From Berkiella sp963829835 (GTDB taxonomy: Bacteria; Pseudomonadota; Gammaproteobacteria; Berkiellales; Berkiellaceae): a DNA stretch of 64,000 nucleotides. The position numbers and the translations under genes are program-made. Below are positions 26,192 through 34,571 of this stretch, piece after piece. The DNA is taken from contig CAWHKC010000004.1 in the NCBI GenBank assembly GCA_963829835.1, forward strand, positions 992,001 to 1,056,000, in the 5' to 3' direction. Numbering within the stretch: position 1 is the first letter of the stretch; every line of letters begins with the position of its first letter. The notes under the pieces were generated by a model. The model was not told the DNA's origin. It ran no database searches and was given only the letters and a program-made list of their open reading frames with translations.

Positions 26192-27892
26192 ATGGCCAAT
26201 GATATGGGGAAGATGCTGCGAAATGACAAACATTTGAAACCTTTGCTGCACATTCTGTTAGGGGAATTTGATCCAAAATTAGCTCAAAAGAAGGAGCTTG
26301 AACAAGAGGACTGGGAATGTATTCAAAGTCCTGATGGTTCGGTAACCGGGGTTCGGTTGGATGTAGTAGCCGGGGGTAGGGCTGGTGGCATTAACATCAG
26401 AGATGGGTATGTTCGTGCATTGGCTCATTGCTTAAAACAAGGATTGAGACCGCCTAATATTAGAATTGTTTCAATTATTAACCATCCTGGCCACTGGACC
26501 AGCTCCGTTACGGAAATTCAAGTTAATCCTGATTTTTATGAAAGCCTTGAAGCAATCTTAGCGGGGCAATCATTAAAAGAAATGCCAGTGCATGAAATTG
26601 TAAACCACATTAATGCTGCTCTTCATCCAGATCAGGATGCGCATCAGATTGATGATGATATGAGACTCTTTGGTGCTAATAAAGTCACCATAAAACATTA
26701 TGACTCTCATAATGCTAACCCCAAAAAATATGTTGGTGGATTTTATGCGGCATACAAGAAATCTGTCGATGCACTATTAAATGCAAATAAGGAGATAGAT
26801 ATCACCATTGAACCTGCTCCTTGCAAGCAACAAGAAGGAAATACCTGTGGCGACAATTCTGTGTGGAATGGTTTTATGGGTGGGGTGCTTGGATTATCAC
26901 CAGAACAAGAATTTGTCCAAATGGAATCGGAGGCATTAAGAACATTTAGTGAGCATAATATAGAAAAATTAAGGAAGAAAGCATTAGATAGTGATATTCC
27001 TGTTGCTATACAAGTCAGAGAAAGAGTTCAGGAAAATATTGTTTTGGCAAAGCAATTGAGCCCACCACCCTCCCCTATTTTGCAACGTTATTCGCATGAA
27101 CATACACATGAGCATGCAAAATCACAACCCACAAAGCCCATTGCAACCGCACCAGTTACAAAAGTATCTAATACAAGCCCAACAAGTGCCAAAACGCCAG
27201 TTGTCAAAACGCCAGTTGCCAAAGCGCCAGTTACAAAAGCGTCAAATCCGAAAGTGCAAAACAAGAGTTGGCTACCTTCTAAGAAAGTACCTAAAAAGGA
27301 ACTTGCTCCAATACAAGAAAAAGAGAAGCCAAGTAAACGAGTACATTTTCAAACGAGCAGTATGGATATCATTATGTATCAACCCATTGCTAAAATTCAT
27401 CAACAAGCATTTGATGGTTTATTTTCAAAATATGGAAAAGGCAAAGATAACATTAAAAATGGTATAAAGGCGGAATATGAAAATAGCGTCACTGAAAAAT
27501 ACGCTCATGGAATTCTACAGCGAATTAACGCAACCATTGGCAGCGTTTTCACGAAAAAGAGAAATCAACAAATGGATCAGCTCGCCACGGTTATTGATAA
27601 ACTACAACAAGACAGAGTTTTGAATAATAACGAAAAGGGCATTGTTCTGCGAGGTATTTTGTATGATATTATGGATGATATCAGGCTAAATGAATCAAAA
27701 AATGCGTTTAAATCTCGGATGTTAGATTTATGTGAGAAAATGTCTTTGGATTTGAATAAAATGAACATTGCTCAAGTTGAAAAGGATCAGTCAAAAAAAT
27801 TGTGTAAAGCTTATTTAAAAGGAGGTTTTGAAGAATTTAGAGAAATAGCACAAGATAGGCCTAAACCTTCTGGTAGTAAAAGGAATAAATAA
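26192..27892 (+). CDS. Putative clan CE cysteine protease effector (Ulp1/YopJ-like)
   Basis: 566 residues; GTGGAG fixes the start at 26192. The catalytic pattern of clan CE is complete in order: His101-Trp (NHPGHWTSS), Asp171 in a YDS motif (IKHYDSHN), Gln214 and Cys219-Gly (QQEGNTCGDNSVWNG). Families of this clan in bacteria act as deubiquitinases, deSUMO/deNEDD8 proteases or Ser/Thr/Lys acetyltransferases delivered into host cells. A Pro/Thr/Lys-rich linker (about 305-375) with short TPVVK/TPVAK/APVTK repeats separates it from a C-terminal helical domain of unknown role. No signal peptide. The next gene starts 2 bp after the stop. The enzyme class is inferred from motifs only. Confidence 0.75.
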   Translation: MANDMGKMLRNDKHLKPLLHILLGEFDPKLAQKKELEQEDWECIQSPDGSVTGVRLDVVAGGRAGGINIRDGYVRALAHCLKQGLRPPNIRIVSIINHPGHWTSSVTEIQVNPDFYESLEAILAGQSLKEMPVHEIVNHINAALHPDQDAHQIDDDMRLFGANKVTIKHYDSHNANPKKYVGGFYAAYKKSVDALLNANKEIDITIEPAPCKQQEGNTCGDNSVWNGFMGGVLGLSPEQEFVQMESEALRTFSEHNIEKLRKKALDSDIPVAIQVRERVQENIVLAKQLSPPPSPILQRYSHEHTHEHAKSQPTKPIATAPVTKVSNTSPTSAKTPVVKTPVAKAPVTKASNPKVQNKSWLPSKKVPKKELAPIQEKEKPSKRVHFQTSSMDIIMYQPIAKIHQQAFDGLFSKYGKGKDNIKNGIKAEYENSVTEKYAHGILQRINATIGSVFTKKRNQQMDQLATVIDKLQQDRVLNNNEKGIVLRGILYDIMDDIRLNESKNAFKSRMLDLCEKMSLDLNKMNIAQVEKDQSKKLCKAYLKGGFEEFREIAQDRPKPSGSKRNK

Positions 27893-27894
27893 TA

Positions 27895-28356
27895 ATGACA
27901 ATGTCAGCACTAGATTCTCAAACAAGTCGTCAATTGTCAGATCCAATACAACCCTTTATTCTGGTTTTACATAAAGGCGAAAATGTCATTGAACGTTTAT
28001 TAGCCAGTGCAAATGCTATGAATATTAAAAGTGCAGCACTTATAGGTTTAGGAGCATTCAAAGATCCGACAATTTCTTATTATCGTTTATCATCCCAACA
28101 ATATGAAGATAAGACCTTCCCGGGGATTTTTGAGTTAATTTCTTTTAATGGTAATTTAACACAAATTGACGGCAAACTATTCGCGCATGTTCATGTGGCA
28201 CTAGGCGATGAGCATCATCAAGTGATTGGTGGTCATTTAAAAAACGCTATCGTGGGTGTGACAGTTGAAATAGCAGTTATACCTTTTGCCAATATCATTG
28301 AGCGAACAATGGATGCTTCTGTTGGATTATGTTTGATTAGAGCGAATAATCTCTGA
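27895..28356 (+). CDS. PPC/DUF296 domain protein
   Basis: 153 residues with the PD1-like PPC (DUF296) fold: FILVLHKGENVIERLLASAN, AALIGLGAFKDPTI and the metal-binding-like segment HVHVALGDEHHQVIGGHL. Bacterial members are stand-alone trimers often annotated as DNA-binding, although biochemical roles are unclear. It starts 2 bp after the CE-protease gene, so the pair is probably translated from one message. AAAGGA lies upstream. The reason for the pairing is unknown. Confidence 0.85.
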   Translation: MTMSALDSQTSRQLSDPIQPFILVLHKGENVIERLLASANAMNIKSAALIGLGAFKDPTISYYRLSSQQYEDKTFPGIFELISFNGNLTQIDGKLFAHVHVALGDEHHQVIGGHLKNAIVGVTVEIAVIPFANIIERTMDASVGLCLIRANNL

Positions 28357-28463
28357 GATATAGCATTTTTTAACAGGAGTTTTAAAATCAGTACAACTCA
28401 TCAAAGTTATATAATTCAAGTCTAAAATAGTGTTAGGTAAAAAGGAATGCTGGAAACCTTAAA

Positions 28464-30344
28464 ATGAGCTCAATTGAGGTAGTCAAATCCATACTCTTAG
28501 ACACTTTTAAGTGGTTTGGCAGCATTATAGGCCTGGCATTCTTGTTTTATATCACAGCTCGACTTGGATTGATATTAGCAATACCACCTGGATATGCAAC
28601 CGCTATATGGCTACCCTCTGGTATTTCATTGGCATTTATATTGTTATTTGGCAATCGTGTTGCTGGTGCTATATGGGTCGGCTCTTTTCTAGTGAATTAC
28701 CAGATGTCAGGAAATATTTTAATTGCTGGAAGCATAGGCTTGGGATCGACATTACAAGCATTGTTAGGTGCTTATTTAGTGCGCAAATTTGTAGGATTCC
28801 CCAACCCATTAAATAACGATAAAGAAATTTTTGGTTTCTTATTACTGGGCGGGCCTGTCAGTTGTGTTTTAGCCGCTACATGGGGATGCTCAACTCTTTT
28901 GTTGGCAAATCAAATTATCGCGACAGATTTTTTATATAACTGGTTTACTTGGTGGGCTGGCGACACAATCGGTGTTTTAGTTTTTACCCCCTTTATTTTA
29001 ATCTGGACAGCAGAGCCACGAGAAGTTTGGCGAGAACGACGTTTGTCATTGGCATTACCACTTTGTATCATGTTTTCAATTTTGATTGCTTTTTTTATGT
29101 ACACCAGTCGATGGAAAGATGAAAAAATCATTACTAATTTTGATATGCAGGCAAAAACCTTAGCAGATGCCTTTGAGGCTGGATTGCCCTCATTAACCAA
29201 TGAAGCTTCTACTAGGCAGTTTATAGATAACATGCTTGTAAACGCGACATCAAAGAATATGGTATTAAGGATTTATGATGTTAATAAGCTAGGAAATAGA
29301 AATCTTCAATTTTCATCTTCACATTTTCGGAGTTTTAATGGTTTAGAATGGGATAAGAAAATTACTGATGCAAATCATCAATGGCTTTTAAAATATACTA
29401 CAGCACAAAATTATTTAAATGTAAATCAAAGTTGGGAAGTATGGGTTGTTCCTTTTTGTGGCGTATTGCTAACGGGACTATTAGGGGCATTACTTTTAAG
29501 TGTCACCGGCAAAGCCGCAATGATCGAAGGTGTTGTAACAAAACGAACTACTGAATTAAGATTGGCCAATGAAAGTTTGTTGAAGGAAATTCAACAACGT
29601 CAATTTGCTGAAGCATCCCTTGCATTGCATACCAAAGAACTTGCTCGGTCTAATGCAGAATTGGAGCAATTTGCTTATATTGCATCTCATGACTTGAGAG
29701 AACCACTACGGATGGTTGTTACTTATTTACAACTTTTAGAACGGGAGCAACACAATCAATTAGATAAAAATGCAAAAGACTATATTGGATTTGCGGTTGA
29801 TGGTGCAAAACGAATGCAAGCACTTATTAGTGATTTATTAACCTATTCTCGTATAGGAACACACCAAAAGAAACATGAGTTAATCGATGGCGAAAAGGTC
29901 TTAAAACATGTTTTAGATAATTTGAAATTTTTAATAGAAGAAAGTGGTGCGCATATTACATATGATCCCATACCTTATGTCGTTGCAGACAATATACAGT
30001 TAGGCCAATTGTTTCAAAATCTTATCAGTAATGCCATTAAGTTTTCGGATAATAAAAGTAGGATCAATATCCATATCGGCGTGAAAAAGCAAAAGCAGGA
30101 TTGGCTATTTTCAGTCGAAGATAATGGATTAGGCATATCTTCAGAGCATTTTTCACGTATTTTTGAGATTTTTCAAAGACTGCATCCACGAGAAAAATGC
30201 CCTGGGACAGGCATTGGGCTTGCGGTGTGCAAAAAAATTGTTGAACAACATAGCGGACTAATATGGGTTGAGTCAACCCTTGGTAAGGGCTCAATTTTCT
30301 TTTTCACACTTCCTATTCCAAAAGTTGATGATAAGGCCAGTTAA
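28464..30344 (+). CDS. Membrane sensor histidine kinase with MASE1 domain
   Basis: 626 residues. Residues 15-215 are the polytopic MASE1 sensor (ATAIWLPSGISLAFILLFGN, WWAGDTIGVLVFTPF). A periplasmic-type stretch (215-320) and one more membrane helix (about 325-347) follow, then a coiled linker. The HisKA domain has His409 in YIASHDLREPLR, and the HATPase domain shows QNLISNAIKFSD, EDNGLGIS and GTGIGLAVCKKIVEQH. The kinase core resembles the phytochrome-type group, which pairs with Rcp1-like regulators such as the one 9 bp downstream. It is probably the first gene of a run to 32629. Confidence 0.92.
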   Translation: MSSIEVVKSILLDTFKWFGSIIGLAFLFYITARLGLILAIPPGYATAIWLPSGISLAFILLFGNRVAGAIWVGSFLVNYQMSGNILIAGSIGLGSTLQALLGAYLVRKFVGFPNPLNNDKEIFGFLLLGGPVSCVLAATWGCSTLLLANQIIATDFLYNWFTWWAGDTIGVLVFTPFILIWTAEPREVWRERRLSLALPLCIMFSILIAFFMYTSRWKDEKIITNFDMQAKTLADAFEAGLPSLTNEASTRQFIDNMLVNATSKNMVLRIYDVNKLGNRNLQFSSSHFRSFNGLEWDKKITDANHQWLLKYTTAQNYLNVNQSWEVWVVPFCGVLLTGLLGALLLSVTGKAAMIEGVVTKRTTELRLANESLLKEIQQRQFAEASLALHTKELARSNAELEQFAYIASHDLREPLRMVVTYLQLLEREQHNQLDKNAKDYIGFAVDGAKRMQALISDLLTYSRIGTHQKKHELIDGEKVLKHVLDNLKFLIEESGAHITYDPIPYVVADNIQLGQLFQNLISNAIKFSDNKSRINIHIGVKKQKQDWLFSVEDNGLGISSEHFSRIFEIFQRLHPREKCPGTGIGLAVCKKIVEQHSGLIWVESTLGKGSIFFFTLPIPKVDDKAS

Positions 30345-30353
30345 GGGCTTATT

Positions 30354-30785
30354 ATGGGATCTAAACCGATTGAGATATTATTAGTTGAAGATAGTCCTGG
30401 CGATATTAGGCTTATGCAGGATTATATGAAAAGAAGTAAAGTTCCCAATCATTTAAACACCGTTGAAAATGGTGCCGAGGCTCTTGATTATCTATATAAA
30501 AGGGGAAAATATTCTCACTCGGTGTTACCAAATTTGATTATTTTAGATTTGAATATGCCAATAAAGGGAGGTCGGGAAGTACTATCTGAGGTAAAAGAAG
30601 ATCCGAATTTAAAACATATACCTATCATTGTTCTCACAACATCTGATGCTCAACTTGATATCAATAACGCTTATCGATTACATGCTAATTGTTATCTGTC
30701 AAAACCAAATGATCTAGAACAATTCTACCGAGTTGTTAGTGCAATCGAAGATTTTTGGATGATATTAGCAAAAATTCCAAAATGA
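30354..30785 (+). CDS. Single-domain response regulator (Rcp1-like)
   Basis: 143 residues, receiver domain only. EILLVEDSPGDIRLMQDYMK carries the acidic pair, LIILDLNMPIKGG the phospho-acceptor Asp65, VLTTSD the conserved Thr/Ser, and CYLSKPNDLEQF the Lys. The longer loop before Asp65 (YKRGKYSHSVLPN) is typical of Rcp1-type partners of bacteriophytochrome-like kinases. It has no output domain, so it acts by protein contact or in a relay. Partner of the kinase ending 9 bp upstream. Confidence 0.93.
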   Translation: MGSKPIEILLVEDSPGDIRLMQDYMKRSKVPNHLNTVENGAEALDYLYKRGKYSHSVLPNLIILDLNMPIKGGREVLSEVKEDPNLKHIPIIVLTTSDAQLDINNAYRLHANCYLSKPNDLEQFYRVVSAIEDFWMILAKIPK

Positions 30786-30837
30786 TCTAGGAAAATGGTA
30801 CGATACCGCCATTAAAACCCTTTATTGAAAACAATAT

Positions 30838-32067
30838 ATGTTAGCAAACTTAGGTTTATACTTAAAGCATCGAAGCGTTCAAACATGCCTTGTGCTATTT
30901 GGTTATGTTCTGGCTGCTGACTATTTGCCCCTTATCTTGCATCAAGGGTTCTATACCTTAAGTTTGTTCATCAAAGATCTTCTTTTATGGATTATGCCAT
31001 TGACCGTTGGCTTTTTTATATCTCACACCATTCAAGGCTTTGAACGGCGAGCACCGCTGTTTATCCTTGCATTACTTATTTTCGAAGCATTGTCGAATAT
31101 GACAAGTGTATGGTATGCCTTTGGTAGTGCAAGTCTTATTGGGTCCTATTTACCATCCTTTGGTGCATCAACCATCGGTGAGCAATGGTCCGCTCTATGG
31201 CGATTACCTTTGAGTATGCCTACTTGGTGGTCAGCACAAAACGGTGTGCTTTTTGGGATCATTTTAGGATTTATTGCTGGATTTACTAAAAATAGGTTTC
31301 TGATCCAAGTCATCGCCAATGGTAAGCAAAATATGGAATGGCTGCTTACGAAAGTTTTTGCCAAGCTCATTCCTCTTTTTGTGTTAGGATTTGCAGCGCA
31401 AATTTTTCAAACTAAATTATTAACGCAAGTTTTCACTCACTACTCATTGCTTGTCATTTGGTTAGTGTTTTTCTTGGCGGTTTACTTAGTTTTCTTATTT
31501 GTTTTAGGTGCTGGTCGTTCAATTGCTCAGTTGCTAAAGAATATCAAATGCATTTTACCAGCAGGAGCCATCGCTTTAACCTCCGGCTGTAGTTTGTCTA
31601 CAATGCCTTGGACTATAGCGGGGGCATCTAAAACACTACAAGATCCTGGACTTGCCAAAGCTATCATCCCTGCAACCACCAATATTCAACAAATTGGAGA
31701 TTGCATAGCCAATGCTTTTTTATGCTTTTTAATATATAGGCATTTTTACGGTGTCAATCCTGATATAATGACATGGCTAAATTTTAGCATCATCTTCGTG
31801 TTGGCACGCTTTGCTACCGCGGCCGTTTTGGGTGGCGCGATATTTATTATGCTTCCTATTTATGAAACATATTTAAATTTTAATGGCGAAATGATTGCGA
31901 TTATTTTGGCATTGAATGTTATTCTTGATCCTTTAATTACCAGTTGCAATGTGATTGCCAATGGCGCGTTATGTCGGGTATTTGAAAAAGTATGGGTCAA
32001 AATTTGCAGTCCCAAACTTTTCCCATCCATCGTATTTTCTAAAAGTGCAGATAGCTACGAGAAGTAA
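30838..32067 (+). CDS. Divergent dicarboxylate/amino acid:cation symporter family protein
   Basis: 409 residues, polytopic. The C-terminal half resembles the DAACS (GltP/DctA) core: a re-entrant-loop-like SGCSLSTMPWTIAGASKTLQ, then an NIQQIGDCIANAF segment where transporters have NMDGTA-like residues, then ILDPLITSCNVIANGALCRV where they have DxxRTxxNVxGD. Several substrate-binding Asp/Arg/Gly residues are replaced, so substrate or even function may differ. It lies 52 bp after the response regulator and 23 bp before the first double-glycine peptide, suggesting one operon. Confidence 0.72.
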   Translation: MLANLGLYLKHRSVQTCLVLFGYVLAADYLPLILHQGFYTLSLFIKDLLLWIMPLTVGFFISHTIQGFERRAPLFILALLIFEALSNMTSVWYAFGSASLIGSYLPSFGASTIGEQWSALWRLPLSMPTWWSAQNGVLFGIILGFIAGFTKNRFLIQVIANGKQNMEWLLTKVFAKLIPLFVLGFAAQIFQTKLLTQVFTHYSLLVIWLVFFLAVYLVFLFVLGAGRSIAQLLKNIKCILPAGAIALTSGCSLSTMPWTIAGASKTLQDPGLAKAIIPATTNIQQIGDCIANAFLCFLIYRHFYGVNPDIMTWLNFSIIFVLARFATAAVLGGAIFIMLPIYETYLNFNGEMIAIILALNVILDPLITSCNVIANGALCRVFEKVWVKICSPKLFPSIVFSKSADSYEK

Positions 32068-32090
32068 AAATAAAATATAAGAGGTAAATA

Positions 32091-32342
32091 ATGAAAGTAC
32101 TTACTAATGAACAGCTCAAACACATAAGTGGTGCAGGCAATCTTGTTGTCACTCAATTGATCCCTACCGATGGGATCTCAGATGCTTGTGTTGGTTTGTT
32201 TGTTCAAACTTTTCAAGCTGGCAACACCTTAACGGATGAGCATAAGTTAGCACTGATTTTATCAACATGCACTTTCGGTGAACTAGATATTCTTGCTGAT
32301 CGTCTGGATGCCATTACTCCTATTAAAGTTGATTTTAATTAA
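32091..32342 (+). CDS. Small peptide with double-glycine-type leader (1)
   Basis: 83 residues preceded by AGAGG. The N-terminus MKVLTNEQLKHISGAG fits bacteriocin/peptide-pheromone leaders that are cut after Gly-Gly or Gly-Ala by C39-type ABC exporters. The predicted mature part is acidic and has two Cys. A DGISDACVGLF segment matches DGIPENCVADF in the next gene, and the second Cys is about 23-25 residues later in both. Probably a secreted peptide, disulfide-bonded. No C39 exporter is visible in this window. The function (toxin or signal) is unknown. Confidence 0.72.
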   Translation: MKVLTNEQLKHISGAGNLVVTQLIPTDGISDACVGLFVQTFQAGNTLTDEHKLALILSTCTFGELDILADRLDAITPIKVDFN

Positions 32343-32365
32343 TATTAAAAAATATAGAGGATTTT

Positions 32366-32629
32366 ATGAGAAAACTAATCAACGAAGAAATCCATCACAT
32401 TGGCGGTGGAACACAATACTTAAGCATCACTAGCAAAGTTGAATTTGATGGCATTCCTGAAAATTGCGTGGCAGACTTTTTTAATGCAAATAAGGAAAAT
32501 GCAGCTAATTTCAATTTGGATACATTAGGTCACGACATTATTAAACAGTGCGCTGCTTTTAATAGTGTGTTGAGTTATTCTTATAGTACCGACCTCATTC
32601 CTCTTACCATGTCACTTATTGAAATATAG
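32366..32629 (+). CDS. Small peptide with double-glycine leader (2)
   Basis: 87 residues, preceded by AGAGGA, 23 bp after its paralog (the same spacing as between carrier and peptide 1). The leader MRKLINEEIHHIGGG ends in a triple Gly. The core shares the DGIxxxCV motif and a second Cys with peptide 1, but the rest has diverged (NFNLDTLGHDIIKQCAAF). The C-terminus is hydrophobic. A strong terminator follows, making this the last gene of the kinase-regulator-carrier-peptide run. Confidence 0.7.
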   Translation: MRKLINEEIHHIGGGTQYLSITSKVEFDGIPENCVADFFNANKENAANFNLDTLGHDIIKQCAAFNSVLSYSYSTDLIPLTMSLIEI

Positions 32630-32655
32630 AAATCTTGATTGCTCAAAATGCAAAG

Positions 32656-32692
32656 AAAGGTTAAGGGCAAAATGATGCCCTTGCCTTTTTTC
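32656..32692 (+). terminator. Intrinsic terminator after the double-glycine peptide pair
   Basis: AAGG-TT-AAGGGC pairs with GCCCTT-G-CCTT around an AAAATGAT loop, followed by TTTTTTCTCTTT. It is placed 27 bp after the stop of peptide 2. Confidence 0.8.
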
Positions 32693-32695
32693 TCT

Positions 32696-33187
32696 TTAAC
32701 GAAGGTAGAGCCTTGGTTTTGGATTTGCATCAGTTTGCGCTGTGGGGACATAACTAACTGGAGCACTTTGATTAAGGGCCGTATATGAAGGTGCAAACTG
32801 TTGCGTTTTCAAGTGCGCTGAATGTTGACCCAAAAACCAGTCAAAATGACCTTGTAATTTGTCATTTAGGTTTGTATTTCTGCTCTGTTCTAACGCTGCC
32901 ATATAGGTTTGGAAAGCCTCAGTAACATTCCCTTGCTGTTCATAGCTTCTGGCGAGAGTAATATAGGGTGTTTGCCAGCTTGGCGTTGTTTGAATAATGC
33001 GACGTAATATGGCTTGAGCCGCGGCTAAATTGTTCAAACCTAATAAAGCACGCGCTTGGCCATACAGACAACCATTATATAAATGCTCATCTTCTTTATG
33101 CTTTTCAGCATTTATAAAGAAATAGTTATAAGCATCCAGATATTTTTTGTCTTTTAATAATCGGTGGCCTTCATCAAGATTTGGCAT
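32696..33187 (-). CDS. Tetratricopeptide repeat protein
   Basis: 163 residues. About three TPR units are visible: LLKDKKYLDAYNYFFINAEK, YGQARALLGLNNLAAAQAIL and YITLARSYEQQGNVTEAFQT. The C-terminal 40 residues are Pro/Ser/Thr/Gln-rich and unstructured. No signal peptide or membrane segment. A protein-interaction role is inferred. Its stop abuts the terminator of the converging peptide operon. Confidence 0.75.
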   Translation of the reverse strand: MPNLDEGHRLLKDKKYLDAYNYFFINAEKHKEDEHLYNGCLYGQARALLGLNNLAAAQAILRRIIQTTPSWQTPYITLARSYEQQGNVTEAFQTYMAALEQSRNTNLNDKLQGHFDWFLGQHSAHLKTQQFAPSYTALNQSAPVSYVPTAQTDANPKPRLYLR

Positions 33188-33242
33188 TTGAACCCCCAGT
33201 ATGAAAAATGAAAGAGGGAGATTCTATCAATATTTTTGAATC

Positions 33243-34427
33243 TTAACTACTTATTTTCTGTATCTCATATGCTAAATCATTAAAGGCCGTTATTTGATGA
33301 CTAATATTTTTTTCTGACATGTTTTCGGCGGGCGACAAATTGCTTAACAAAATCACGCTAGTTTTATGAATGGGCGAATAGCTTAACATGGCTCGGAATC
33401 CTTCTACCCATCCGCCGTGCTGATATAACAAATAAGAGCCTTTATTATCAATAAAAATGCCATAACCATAATGGGTGTTGCCAAATAAAGGGTCATGAAC
33501 TTCAATAAGAGGGGTTGTCATTAGGGTTAAGCTTTCTTTTGTAATTAGTTTCTGATGATACAAAGCATCATTCCATTTTAATAGATCTTGAAGTGTCGAA
33601 AACATTGCAGCGCCCCCCTGTAAAGGTACAGTGAAGGGATGTTTTACTATCATTAGCTTTTGCTTGAGGTTATTGAGATCAGCCATATAAGGGATCGGAA
33701 CATCACCTTGAATTGGAAATTCTGCGATGATTTTCATTTCGTTTGCAACAGTTGGCAAATAAGATTGCGTCATTCCTAAGGGTTTAAAGATTCTCTTATT
33801 TAGGAATTCACTTAAGCTCTCCTGAGTAATGGTTTCAAGGATGACACCCAGCAGTAAATAACCGGTATTGCTATATTCAAAAGTTGACCCTGGTTTAAAT
33901 TTAAGGGGACGAGCTTTAAAGCGTGAAATAATGCAAGAGATAACATTCTCCTCAAGATTCAAGCCTTCAATCTTTTCATCAGTGTAGTTCGATAAACCAG
34001 AAGAGTGGGTCAGCAGTTGATGACATGTGATAATGTTTGCCCAAGATGGCATATCGCCTTGCCAAAGAGGATGTTCTTTAGGTAAATATTGAACAATCGG
34101 GAGATGCAAATCGATTTTATTTTCTTCTTTAAGCAACAAAATGGCAACAGCCATGAATTGTTTAGTCATTGAAGCAATCGGAAAAATAGTGTTTTCGGTA
34201 AAAGGTCGTTTTTGCGCAATGTCCGCAAAGCCCACACTTTTTCTAAACAAAATTTGGTTCTCTTTTGCCACTAACATATCGGCGTTTAATAGATGCGTTT
34301 TTTGAAAATTGGTTATGGCATTTTCAAAATGAGAAGTTAATGCTTCATTAGCATAAAGAGGCATGATGGTTATCCCAAGTATCAATAGTAAAAAGAAAAT
34401 CAAATTCGCTTTAGGGTTAGTTGGCAT
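33243..34427 (-). CDS. Serine beta-lactamase-like / class C penicillin-binding hydrolase
   Basis: 394 residues from 34427, where NPKANLIFFLLLILGITIMP forms a signal peptide; the frame is open to 34517. The beta-lactamase family (PF00144) triad motifs are present: SMTK (nucleophile Ser, Lys), YSNTGYLLLG (Tyr) and YQHGGWVEGF (HGG replacing KTG). LLTHSSGL is also typical. Periplasmic. Likely an esterase, peptidase or cell-wall hydrolase rather than a resistance beta-lactamase. Confidence 0.88.
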   Translation of the reverse strand: MPTNPKANLIFFLLLILGITIMPLYANEALTSHFENAITNFQKTHLLNADMLVAKENQILFRKSVGFADIAQKRPFTENTIFPIASMTKQFMAVAILLLKEENKIDLHLPIVQYLPKEHPLWQGDMPSWANIITCHQLLTHSSGLSNYTDEKIEGLNLEENVISCIISRFKARPLKFKPGSTFEYSNTGYLLLGVILETITQESLSEFLNKRIFKPLGMTQSYLPTVANEMKIIAEFPIQGDVPIPYMADLNNLKQKLMIVKHPFTVPLQGGAAMFSTLQDLLKWNDALYHQKLITKESLTLMTTPLIEVHDPLFGNTHYGYGIFIDNKGSYLLYQHGGWVEGFRAMLSYSPIHKTSVILLSNLSPAENMSEKNISHQITAFNDLAYEIQKISS

Positions 34428-34571
34428 GGGTATTTTAGACCATTTGAAGGTGTTTTGAATAATTTTTTTCAAAAATCGAAATAAGCATAAGACCAGCCAA
34501 TAATTAATACTATTCATTATAACTATGTATTCAGTTATTTTACATCATATAGATGTATAAGTGCATAGGTG

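Noticed and set aside
33243..34427. Antibiotic-resistance beta-lactamase
   Set aside because: The HGG motif and family pattern point to the broad PF00144 esterase/peptidase group rather than to class A, C or D resistance enzymes.
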